In this document: positions 45,589 through 54,090 of the stretch, in pieces
Layout: each line of letters begins with the position of its first letter
Position numbering within the stretch: the first letter of the stretch is position 1
DNA from: Kiritimatiellales bacterium
GTDB taxonomy: Bacteria; Verrucomicrobiota; Kiritimatiellia; Kiritimatiellales; Pontiellaceae
Direction of reading: 5' to 3'
Length of the DNA: 64,000 bases
Assembly: GCA_003246265.1 (NCBI GenBank)
Contig: QKAU01000029.1
Span: 1-64,000 of the forward strand
Translations under genes and position numbers: made by a program
The notes under the pieces: model-generated
The model's database searches: none
What the model was told of the DNA's origin: nothing
What the model saw: only the letters and a program-made list of their open reading frames with translations

Positions 45589-46920
45589 CTACTCTTTCCC
45601 CTCGACGGTTGAAAGCACCTTGCCATCGGCAAACTGCGTCACCAGGCCATCACCCACGCCGACCTCGCCGGCGCTGAGCACCAGCGTTCCGTCGGCCTTG
45701 CGCGTAAGGCTGTAGCCGCGGCCCAGCACGGCCATCGGGTTGAGCGCACGCAGCTGGCTGGCCATCCGCTGGAGGCGCTGCCGGTCCCGTTCCGCCCCGC
45801 GCTCCATGCGGTGCCGCATCGCCACGCCCAGCTCGTCGATCCGCTGGTGCGCCTGGCGGACGCTTGATTGAAGCAGGTGGACCAGACGCACCTGCGCTGC
45901 GCCGAGGCGTTGCGTCTGTTGCTGCGCACCGAACCGCAGCAGGTCCGCCATCCTCACCTCCGCCGCCGCGAGGTCCCGGCGGTATTGCCGAGCCAGTTGG
46001 GCCGGCTCGCGGAACACATAGCTTTGCGCCTGGCGGTTGAGCCGCAGGCGGAAATCCTGCAGCAGCCCCTTCAGCGCCTGACGGAGGCGGCGGCCGTGCC
46101 GCAGGACCACCTCCTGCAGCTCCGCCTTCACCGGCACCGCCAGCTCGGCGGCGGCCGAGGGCGTCGGCGCCCGCACATCCGCCACGAAATCGGCGATCGT
46201 GTAGTCGATCTCGTGCCCGACCGCCGAGATCACCGGAATCCGCGAGGCCGCGATGGCCCGGGCCACGACCTCCTCGTTGAAGTTCCACAGGTCCTCGATG
46301 CTGCCGCCGCCGCGACCCACGATCATCACGTCAATGTCATCGCGCGTGTTGAGATAGCCGATCGCCTTGGCGATGCCCTGCTCCGCCCCGGCGCCCTGCA
46401 CCTTGACCGGAACCAGCAGGATGCCGATGCCGGGGAAGCGGCGGGCCAGCACCTGGATGATGTCGCGGATGGCCGCGCCGGTCGGCGAGGTCACCACCCC
46501 GATCCGGCGCGGCAGCAACGGAAGCGGCTTCTTGCGCGCGGTGTCGAACAATCCTTCGGCCCCCAGCTTCGCCTTCAGCTTCTCGAACTGCTCCTGGAGG
46601 CTGCCGCGTCCGGCCTCCTCCATCGCCGAGGCGACCAGCTGGTAGCGGCCGCTGGCTTCGTAGAGGCTCGGCCGGGCAAGAAGCTGCACCTTGAGCCCGT
46701 CCTTCGGCCGGAACGCCACGCGCGCGTTGTCGCCGCGGAACATGGCGCAGGAGACGGCCGCCTGCTCGTCCTTGAGCGTAAAGTACCAGTGCCCGCTGGC
46801 GTGGACCGTGAAACGCGACAGCTCGCCCTCCACCCAGACCTCGCCGATGCCGCCTTCCAGCACCGCCCGCGCCTTGCGGTTGACCTCGGTTACCGAATAG
46901 ACTTTCCGTTCACCGCCCAT
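45589..46920 (-). CDS. xseA: Exodeoxyribonuclease VII large subunit
   Basis: The 443-residue protein has an N-terminal OB-fold domain (YSVTEVNRKARAVLE, WVEGELSRFTVHASGHWYFTLKD) and the catalytic part with RIGVVTSPTGAAIRDI, IVGRGGGSIEDLWNFN and PVISAVGHEIDYTIADFVADVRAPTPSAAAEL. A long helical segment follows. It degrades single-stranded DNA to short oligonucleotides together with XseB. The start is 8 bases after the ymdB stop. Confidence 0.95.
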   Translation of the reverse strand: MGGERKVYSVTEVNRKARAVLEGGIGEVWVEGELSRFTVHASGHWYFTLKDEQAAVSCAMFRGDNARVAFRPKDGLKVQLLARPSLYEASGRYQLVASAMEEAGRGSLQEQFEKLKAKLGAEGLFDTARKKPLPLLPRRIGVVTSPTGAAIRDIIQVLARRFPGIGILLVPVKVQGAGAEQGIAKAIGYLNTRDDIDVMIVGRGGGSIEDLWNFNEEVVARAIAASRIPVISAVGHEIDYTIADFVADVRAPTPSAAAELAVPVKAELQEVVLRHGRRLRQALKGLLQDFRLRLNRQAQSYVFREPAQLARQYRRDLAAAEVRMADLLRFGAQQQTQRLGAAQVRLVHLLQSSVRQAHQRIDELGVAMRHRMERGAERDRQRLQRMASQLRALNPMAVLGRGYSLTRKADGTLVLSAGEVGVGDGLVTQFADGKVLSTVEGKE

Positions 46921-46928
46921 TCCAGCAT

Positions 46929-47711
46929 TCAATCTCCCAGTGCAACCCGGATCCGTTCGATGGACCGCGCCATTCCGCTCTTCATGTCGACCTCTACAAT
47001 CGCGCCCTCGAGGGTGGGATTGCCGGTGGCGACGTCGAACTTTTGCGGAACGCCCGTAAGGAACTTCCGGATCACCGGCTCCACCTCGCGGCCAAGCACC
47101 GAGTCCTTCGGTCCCGTCATACCCAGATCGGTGATGTAGGCCGTGCCCTTCGCGAACACGGTCTCGTCGGAGGTCTGGCAGTGGGTGTGGGTGCCGAACA
47201 CCGCGGAGACGCGGCCATCGAGGAAGCGTCCCATGGCCATGCGCTCCGAGGAGGCCTCGCCGTGCAGGTCGACAAACACGACCTTGTCGGACGAAAGCTC
47301 GCCCTTGAGCAGGCGGTCCGCCGCCTGGAACGGGCAATCGGCCGGCGGCATGAAAACGCGGCCCACCAGCTGGAGTACCACCAGGGGACCTTCCGGCGTA
47401 TCGACGCGCACCCATCCCCTGCCCGGCGCACTCCTAGGCCAGTTCGCGGGACGGACGATCCGCTCCTCCATGTCGATACCGGACACCATCTCCTTGCTGT
47501 CCCACGCATGGTCGCCGAGCGTAACCACGTCGGCCCCGGCCTGGATCAGCGCATTGGCGATCTCCGGCGTTGGCCCCCTGCCGGAGGCCGCGTTCTCGCC
47601 GTTGGCGATGACGAAATCGACCGCCCCCTCGTCCTTCAGCTGCCGCACCACCTGCACGAAGGCGTTGCGCCCCGGCTTTCCGACAATATCGCCTACCAAC
47701 AAGACCTTCAT
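46929..47711 (-). CDS. YmdB-family metallophosphoesterase
   Basis: The 260-residue product matches the YmdB family (TIGR00282): MKVLLVGDIVGKPGR, VIANGENAASGRGPTP, LGDHAWDSKE, VDLHGEASSER and GTHTHCQTSDE. Bacillus YmdB hydrolyses 2',3'-cyclic nucleotides and affects biofilm decisions. The ATG at 47711 gives the usual family N-terminus; a GTG at 47717 lies closer to GGAGG and is possible. It heads the ymdB-xseA-xseB-htrA gene string. Confidence 0.93.
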   Translation of the reverse strand: MKVLLVGDIVGKPGRNAFVQVVRQLKDEGAVDFVIANGENAASGRGPTPEIANALIQAGADVVTLGDHAWDSKEMVSGIDMEERIVRPANWPRSAPGRGWVRVDTPEGPLVVLQLVGRVFMPPADCPFQAADRLLKGELSSDKVVFVDLHGEASSERMAMGRFLDGRVSAVFGTHTHCQTSDETVFAKGTAYITDLGMTGPKDSVLGREVEPVIRKFLTGVPQKFDVATGNPTLEGAIVEVDMKSGMARSIERIRVALGD

Positions 47712-47782
47712 GCGCACCGTGCCTCCAATGATTCAGGGCAGTGTACATGAATACCCCGGCGTGTCGAGACCTCCACGGCGGC

Positions 47783-50700
47783 TCAGGGGCGGCGCAGGCG
47801 TGCAACCGCGCCGCCCGCCAGAAGGATCAATCCGATGGAACCGGCCACCACGAAGGTGCGCGCGCCCCGCCCGCCCCGGAGCGGCGACGCGTGGAACGCG
47901 ACCGCCATCTCGGCATCGGGCTGGAGCTGCAGGGTCCGATTGAAACCGAGTTCCGTCCCCTGCCCCGCCATCACCACCCGGATGGGATGGACCTCCACCG
48001 AGGCCGCCTGCTGCTGGTCGAGCATGCGTTCGGCGAGGCCGCCCAGCGCGCTGCTCTCCTTCTCGCCCAGCACCGCCTCCACCTGCTGCACCGTTCCGCC
48101 GGCCTGGGCCTCGAGGTTGTCGGTCGACAGGTTGAGCGTCTGGCGGAGCTGGTTGCGGCGGTCGACCAGGCCCAGCAGGCCCTGCTGCCGCACGAGATTG
48201 CGGTACTGGATCCGCGCATCCTCGTTCAGGTCCTGCTGGCCCTGGGAGTAGGAGATCGCCTTGCGGAGCGCCTTGCGGGCACTGCGCTGGTCGCCGCCCT
48301 GCATATAGTCGTTGCCCGCCAAGAGGCTCTGTTTGGCGCTTTCGCCGAATCGTTGCGCAGTGTCGGTGTTGTAGCTGATGTACTCGGCCTCGCTGTAGGG
48401 ACGAAGCACGGTCCAGGAGCGGCCGTCATCCTCTGCCTGATACTCCATGGTTCCCGCGAAACCGGAATAGCGGTATCCCTCCGGCGCGTAGACCGTCCAG
48501 GCGATGTCGCGCAGCGGCAGGGCGAAGCGCGGCCCTTCGAGCCGGTATGCCCGCCCGAACGCGCCGTCCGTCCGGGAGTGGGCGTAGAACACCTCCACCA
48601 GCGCCGACCGGTCGGCCCCGGGCTCGATCGGCACCAGATAGCGGTCGCCCTCGACCAGCGGACGCACGGCGGTTTCGTTGACGAAGACCGACCAGATCTC
48701 CGCCCCCTCCGGCAGCCGCATCTCGAGGAAGCGGAGAGAACCCGGATCGAGCGTCATCACCATGCTGTCCAGGGTGCAGCCATCCCGCGCCACGAGCGAA
48801 TCGAGCCGGACGAAACGCACTTGGGCCGGCAGGACTTCCGCGGCGGCGTGGCGCACCACGCGCAGCTTCAGTTCGTAGTCCCCCTCGGTGGCCCGGTAGC
48901 AGAGGACGGCGGCCGAGAGGTCGCCCGCCCCGAAGCGCCGCGGAATGCTGCGCGCATCCTCGGGGCGCAGGGAGTCGGGAACCGCCTCGGGCTCCACCTG
49001 CAGCCGGCCGCCCGAAAGGACGACCACATATCCCTTCTGGCCTTCGGTGCCGAGGGTCTCCACGGGGCGGATGGACAGACCCGAACCGGCGTGGTCGAAC
49101 GGGGTCTGGTACATCACCTCCATGCCGTAGCGTTCCTCCACCTTGCCGTGCAGCTCCACCTCCCAGATGCCCTCGTTCTCGTCGACCTTGCGGACCCGCG
49201 CAATGTTCCGGCCGCTGACCTCCAACGCAACCGAGGGATCGGGGGTGCGCAGCCGGAAGGCCTTCACGCCGGCATGTTCGATCTCGTATTGCAGATGGCA
49301 GCGCACCTTGAGCTGGCCCTCGGCCAGGGCGATGCGCTGCAACACTTCGGCCTTCACCTGCGGCGCCATCACCTCGGCATGGAGCTGGACCGTCCAATCG
49401 GGCCGCAGCAGCCGGTAGGCGAGGCTGCCCTCCTGCCGGACGCCAAGCTCGCGCGGGTTGAGTTCGCTCGCGCCATCGCGCTGGACCGTCGTGACGCGAA
49501 TGCCGCGCTCGACCGTTACCGCCATCGTCCCAACATGCTTCAGCGCCCCATCGACCCCGATGCGCGGCATCGTAAGGTCCCGCTCCAGGTCGCGTCCTGA
49601 ACGGCTCAGCACCAGGTTTAATGGCACGGTGCCAAGCACCTGCCGCTTGAAATTGACGACGACCTCGCGCTGGCCCGTGACGACCTCGTCCCAGTGGCTG
49701 ACGGCCTCGCCGCCGAGCGTATCGATGTCGAACCCGTCGGGGATCCGGATCCGCAGCGCGAAGATGCCCGACTTGCCTACACCGACGGACAAGCGGCTGG
49801 TGAGTCGCAGTTGTTCGGCGGCGATGTCCAGGTTCGATTCCTCGACCAGCCGCAGCTCGGGCAGGACGGCATCCGCCGAAACCCGCGCCGCAAAGGGGAG
49901 CCGCCCGTAGCGGAACGCGCGCTTGATCGCCCCGCCGTGCCCAGCCTGGAGCAGCCGCGCGGCGTCATCCACATTGATCCCGCCGAGCTCCTCGGTCGAT
50001 TCGATGTCGACCTGGACGGAGTCTGCGCACGCAATCGCCACCACGCCGCGCTGCATGGCCGCCCCATGCACCGCCAATCCCTCGATGGTCGCGGAGTAGG
50101 GTAGCTTGCCGCATGCGATCTGCGCACCGATACCGAGGTGGCAGTTCCCGGAAGCCGGTGAGGAAAGCAAGACCTCGAGCAGGCGCGAGCCGGGATCGTA
50201 GCGCCACGTCGCCACGTGTTCGCCGCGCACTTCGGTGATGCTCATGCCTTCCGGCACATCGAACGAGAGGTTGCGCAGCTCGCCCTGGGCAATATTGAAA
50301 AGCAGGTCGTGGCGCAGGTCGACCGAACCCGGCCGGAAGTCGGCCAGCGTATTGACGTCGCAGTAGAAGCGGGCCTGCTCCTCGTCCGTCTTGCGCTCTT
50401 CGGGCTTCCAAACCAGGGAGCAGCGCCGATCCTTGCTGGCGAAGAGGATTTCCGCCTGCGCTCCCGCCTGGCGTACGCGGATCGCCTCGGCCGAGGCCAC
50501 GTTCCATCCCGCGACCGGCAGAGTGACCGTGGCCCGGTTCAGCAACGCCTCCGGCAACCACAGTTCCGTGCTCCAGGCCCCGTCCCGGTAGTGCGCCTCC
50601 GCGAGGCAGTCCAGCGCAACGTCATAGCGGCCCCGCCGGTCGATCCGCAGTACGCATCCCCCCTCGCCCACGGCCAGGTCCAGCCGTTTCGAGGAGAGGG

Positions 50701-53700
50701 TGAACGCCTTCAACGTTTGTCCCGGCCCCAGCAGTTGGAAGGTACCCGCGCCATCCGCCTCGAGCTCCATCGCCATGTGCACAGCCACGTTCACGGCAGT
50801 CTCCGTTTCGAACGGTGGCACCTCGACCGAAAGTGCCAGCCGGTTGGCCACGATGGCCTTCCCCTCTTCTCCGCCGGAGTTCCCGCCCAGCGAAGCGCAT
50901 CCGGCCGCCGCCAGCGCCAGGGCGGCGAGGATCAGGCCCATCAGCTTGATCTGCGCCGACCCGTCGGACCCGTCCGCCGGCATCCGCCCGTCGAAGGCCG
51001 GCATCTTGCGCCCGCCGCGGTCGGCCGCACGCTCCCTTCCCGTCCATCGGCCGACCATGAAGCAGAGTACGAAGAGGAGCAACTGGGGCGCCATGCCCAC
51101 GACCCAGGCCAGGCGCGCACTGAAGCTGCACAGCAGGACCGCGAAGGCAAGCGCCGGAAAAAGCCAGCGCCAGCGGCGGGTCGCGATCGACCAGAGCGCG
51201 GGAAGCAGTCCCACCACCCCGAGCAGCCACGCCTTGGCGGTCTCGTATCCCGCACCGGCCAGGGCCAGCTTGACGACCAGATCACCGCCGAATCCCGCCA
51301 CCGATTTGGAGAAGGTCCATTCCGACACGGCTCCGTGCTGCGCGCCCAGGCCGTCCGCCGCAACGGCGGCCATCATGATGCCCATGACTGCCACATCGGC
51401 CAGGCCGAACAGGCCCAGCAGCACCATGCCCAGTGAACCGGCACGCCGCGTTGCGGAAAGGCGCCCCATGAGGGAAAGCACCAGGGCGAGCAGGCCGCCG
51501 GCCACCAGCCAGGGCCCGGCCATGCCGACTCCGACGGCCGGAAGCAGGTCGCCCCACCCGCCGTTGCGGCGCACCAGTTCGCGCGGCGGTTCCATGTTCC
51601 CCTTTGCCCCGGCGAGGCGGTAGCCGTCGGGCAGGCGGAAGTTCCATCGAGCAAAGACCGCCTGGGTCTCGATGCGCGGGGTTTCGAAGACCATCCGGGA
51701 AGCAAGCCCCGGCTCGCGAAACTGCTGGGCGTAGGTCACCTCCACCTTCAGCGGAGCGTTCGGATCGCGCCGTCGCTCCACGGGCACCAGCACCTCGCCA
51801 TCGCCCTTGTCGAGCACCTGGACCTTGGCTTCTTCCACCTTCACCGACCATAGCGCAGCCCCTTCGGGCAGGCGCAGGGGAAGGTACTGGCGGTCGGTGT
51901 TCTTCACATGGTAGGTCGCCAGCGTCACGGCCTCGCCATCCTTCCCGATGGTGGTCTCGATGGTGGTGTGGTCCGCCACCTGGGTCAGCAGCGGCTGGGT
52001 ATCGAACCGCCTGATGCGCACCCGCGCCTCGTGCGGGCCGGCGCCGTACTTGTAGGCATGCATGACCGGGTCGTTCACCAGCAGCGCATACGCCTCGGGA
52101 ATCTCGTCGACGTCAATCGGATAGATGGCCCCCGAATGGCCGATCTCCCCGGCCACCGACAGGTTGGCGGCGCCCGCCAGCGCGATGTAGCCGGTCTCGT
52201 TCTCGATATCCAGCGCGCGGATTCCGCCGACGAGCAGCTCCTCGCCCTGGTAGCGGGCCGGATGGTCGTAGGTGACGAGCAGGGTGTAGTCGCCGATCAC
52301 CTTCTGCTGGAGACGGACGGTCCATTCGTCGCCGTCCTGCGTCCAATTGCGGATGTCGCGCCCGTTGAATTCGATGTTGCGGCAGCCTTCCGGGATCCGC
52401 AGCGCGAAGCTGCGCACCGGTGCGTTGGCGATGTTGTAGGTCACCAGGAAGCTGCCGAACACCCCGCTCTCGCCCAGGGAGACCAGCTGGAAGGATTCGG
52501 CATGGATCGAAGCCATTTCCTGGCGAATGCCGACGCGGCCCGACCACTCCGGCCCCTTGAAGCGGAAGGCCTGGCGCGCGTCTACGATCTGCACCGGAAG
52601 CGATCCGGTGTTCACTTCGCGCAGGCCGGACAGCTCGAGCCCCTCCACGCGCGTGCCCGTCTCCCCGCGCAATACGAGGAAGCCGCGCTCCGACTTGGCG
52701 CTTGCCACCCGGAACCGGGGCATGCGAAACCCGGTGGCACCTTCCGCCAGCGTGCGCTCAAGCCGCAACTGGAGCAGCGTACGGTTCTCGATCGCCTGCT
52801 TGAAATAGATCCGGATCCAGCGGGAACCGTCGCGGTCGCGCACATCGTAATCCGCCACGTTGCCGCCTTCGGCGGCGGTCACGGTCCAATCCAGGGGCAC
52901 CTCCACCTCGACATCGCGCACCGGGGCGTCGCGCACTTCGAGGTCGACCCGCGCATCGAGGGAGGCCTCGTTGTCGCCGAAGGCCAGCACGAGCTGGTCC
53001 TGGGCATGGAGCGAGGTGACGATGTTGTCGGCCGAGAGGGAGAGGGAGAAGGGCATGTTCGCGAACATGTAGGCGTAGAGCCCGCGCTGCGGGAGCGGCA
53101 GGTCGCCCACGCTCAACGAGGCCGGCTCCACTTGGGTCAATCCGCCGAGGTCGTCCACGAGCAGTTTCAGGGTACTGTCGGTACCGACCAGCACTACGCC
53201 GTTGGCGCGGATCACGCCTTCGGGCTCGATCACCGGGAAGCTGAAGGAACAGGGGAAGTCGGCCAGCGGCAGCTCGGCCTGGAGGGCCAGCAGGTAGCGT
53301 CCTTCCTGGGGGCGGCTCAGCTCGACGGCAAGATGCCGGTCTCCTGCCTCGCCGCGCACATCCCACGACAGCACGTCCTCGCCCACCACCTGGATGATGT
53401 TGAGTCCGTCCGGGAGCGCGAGCGAGATGCCCTTCATGCGCCCCTGCGGGATCGCGTAGTCGAAACGCCCCTGCAGCAGCAGGGCGCCAACCTTCGCCGA
53501 GCCTACCAGGGTGCTTTCGCAAGTCGCCACCAGTTCGCCCGACAGCTTCTCCAGCTCGGGCCGCCAGCCGACCCGCAGCGCCCCGGTCGGCGGCAGGAAG
53601 ATGCGGAGGTGCCTGTCGTCCAGCCGCTCCGTCTTCGGGGCATCGGCCACCTCGACCGAGCAGTCCGCATCGGCCGTCTCGACCACCATCTGCCGCACCG

Positions 53701-54052
53701 CGGCGGCCGGCACGCCGAACACCGTGGCCCGCTTCTGCCCCGAGGAGAACACCTTCGCCTCGAAATCGATCGACACCTCCTGCCTGCCGTTCTTTTCAAA
53801 CTCCAGGTAGTAGGCCCCCTCCTCGAGGATCAGCTGCGCGCCGCGCGGAAGCTTCATCTCCGTGGGCAGCACCATCCCGTCGAGCACCAGCATGCGCGCA
53901 GGGGCATCGTCGACCTCCGCCTCGAACCGCAGCCGCAGCGCCAGCTCCTCCTTGGAGATGCGGCCCTCCAGGTCGACCTGCCTGATCCCGACCTCCGCCA
54001 CGGCCCCATGGGCCAGAAGCAATACGACTAGAGCCATCCATGCGCGTTTCAT
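47783..54052 (-). CDS. Giant 2089-residue membrane protein with duplicated beta-rich halves
   Basis: The protein starts with a signal peptide (WMALVVLLLAHGAVA). It has a long beta-rich extracytoplasmic half, a cluster of several membrane helices near residues 830-1010, a second beta-rich half, and a C-terminal helix (FVVAGSIGLILLAGGAVARL). The halves are related: RLPEGAALWSVKVEEA with LVPVE (near 730) resembles RLPEGAEIWSVFVNET with LVPIE (near 1785). A lipobox-like LAAAGC at about residue 1051 lies between them, as if a second gene had been fused. A helical, Gln-rich section occurs near 1900-1980. It follows the anti-sigma/vWA gene by 38 bases, preceded by GAGAGG. Function unknown; a surface or secretion-related role is possible. 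Confidence 0.75.
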   Translation of the reverse strand: MKRAWMALVVLLLAHGAVAEVGIRQVDLEGRISKEELALRLRFEAEVDDAPARMLVLDGMVLPTEMKLPRGAQLILEEGAYYLEFEKNGRQEVSIDFEAKVFSSGQKRATVFGVPAAAVRQMVVETADADCSVEVADAPKTERLDDRHLRIFLPPTGALRVGWRPELEKLSGELVATCESTLVGSAKVGALLLQGRFDYAIPQGRMKGISLALPDGLNIIQVVGEDVLSWDVRGEAGDRHLAVELSRPQEGRYLLALQAELPLADFPCSFSFPVIEPEGVIRANGVVLVGTDSTLKLLVDDLGGLTQVEPASLSVGDLPLPQRGLYAYMFANMPFSLSLSADNIVTSLHAQDQLVLAFGDNEASLDARVDLEVRDAPVRDVEVEVPLDWTVTAAEGGNVADYDVRDRDGSRWIRIYFKQAIENRTLLQLRLERTLAEGATGFRMPRFRVASAKSERGFLVLRGETGTRVEGLELSGLREVNTGSLPVQIVDARQAFRFKGPEWSGRVGIRQEMASIHAESFQLVSLGESGVFGSFLVTYNIANAPVRSFALRIPEGCRNIEFNGRDIRNWTQDGDEWTVRLQQKVIGDYTLLVTYDHPARYQGEELLVGGIRALDIENETGYIALAGAANLSVAGEIGHSGAIYPIDVDEIPEAYALLVNDPVMHAYKYGAGPHEARVRIRRFDTQPLLTQVADHTTIETTIGKDGEAVTLATYHVKNTDRQYLPLRLPEGAALWSVKVEEAKVQVLDKGDGEVLVPVERRRDPNAPLKVEVTYAQQFREPGLASRMVFETPRIETQAVFARWNFRLPDGYRLAGAKGNMEPPRELVRRNGGWGDLLPAVGVGMAGPWLVAGGLLALVLSLMGRLSATRRAGSLGMVLLGLFGLADVAVMGIMMAAVAADGLGAQHGAVSEWTFSKSVAGFGGDLVVKLALAGAGYETAKAWLLGVVGLLPALWSIATRRWRWLFPALAFAVLLCSFSARLAWVVGMAPQLLLFVLCFMVGRWTGRERAADRGGRKMPAFDGRMPADGSDGSAQIKLMGLILAALALAAAGCASLGGNSGGEEGKAIVANRLALSVEVPPFETETAVNVAVHMAMELEADGAGTFQLLGPGQTLKAFTLSSKRLDLAVGEGGCVLRIDRRGRYDVALDCLAEAHYRDGAWSTELWLPEALLNRATVTLPVAGWNVASAEAIRVRQAGAQAEILFASKDRRCSLVWKPEERKTDEEQARFYCDVNTLADFRPGSVDLRHDLLFNIAQGELRNLSFDVPEGMSITEVRGEHVATWRYDPGSRLLEVLLSSPASGNCHLGIGAQIACGKLPYSATIEGLAVHGAAMQRGVVAIACADSVQVDIESTEELGGINVDDAARLLQAGHGGAIKRAFRYGRLPFAARVSADAVLPELRLVEESNLDIAAEQLRLTSRLSVGVGKSGIFALRIRIPDGFDIDTLGGEAVSHWDEVVTGQREVVVNFKRQVLGTVPLNLVLSRSGRDLERDLTMPRIGVDGALKHVGTMAVTVERGIRVTTVQRDGASELNPRELGVRQEGSLAYRLLRPDWTVQLHAEVMAPQVKAEVLQRIALAEGQLKVRCHLQYEIEHAGVKAFRLRTPDPSVALEVSGRNIARVRKVDENEGIWEVELHGKVEERYGMEVMYQTPFDHAGSGLSIRPVETLGTEGQKGYVVVLSGGRLQVEPEAVPDSLRPEDARSIPRRFGAGDLSAAVLCYRATEGDYELKLRVVRHAAAEVLPAQVRFVRLDSLVARDGCTLDSMVMTLDPGSLRFLEMRLPEGAEIWSVFVNETAVRPLVEGDRYLVPIEPGADRSALVEVFYAHSRTDGAFGRAYRLEGPRFALPLRDIAWTVYAPEGYRYSGFAGTMEYQAEDDGRSWTVLRPYSEAEYISYNTDTAQRFGESAKQSLLAGNDYMQGGDQRSARKALRKAISYSQGQQDLNEDARIQYRNLVRQQGLLGLVDRRNQLRQTLNLSTDNLEAQAGGTVQQVEAVLGEKESSALGGLAERMLDQQQAASVEVHPIRVVMAGQGTELGFNRTLQLQPDAEMAVAFHASPLRGGRGARTFVVAGSIGLILLAGGAVARLRRP

Positions 54053-54090
54053 GATCCACCTCTCCATTCCATCGATTCCCGTGCTCGCCG

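Noticed and set aside
50899-50975. A separate lipoprotein gene starting inside the giant gene
   Set aside because: The lipobox is clear, but no good ribosome binding site precedes the nearby ATGs and there is no stop upstream, so I kept one gene and reported the fusion.
51908-54031. A 707-codon plus-strand open frame inside the giant minus-strand gene
   Set aside because: No domain or signal; the giant protein in the other strand has a signal peptide, membrane helices and internal similarity.
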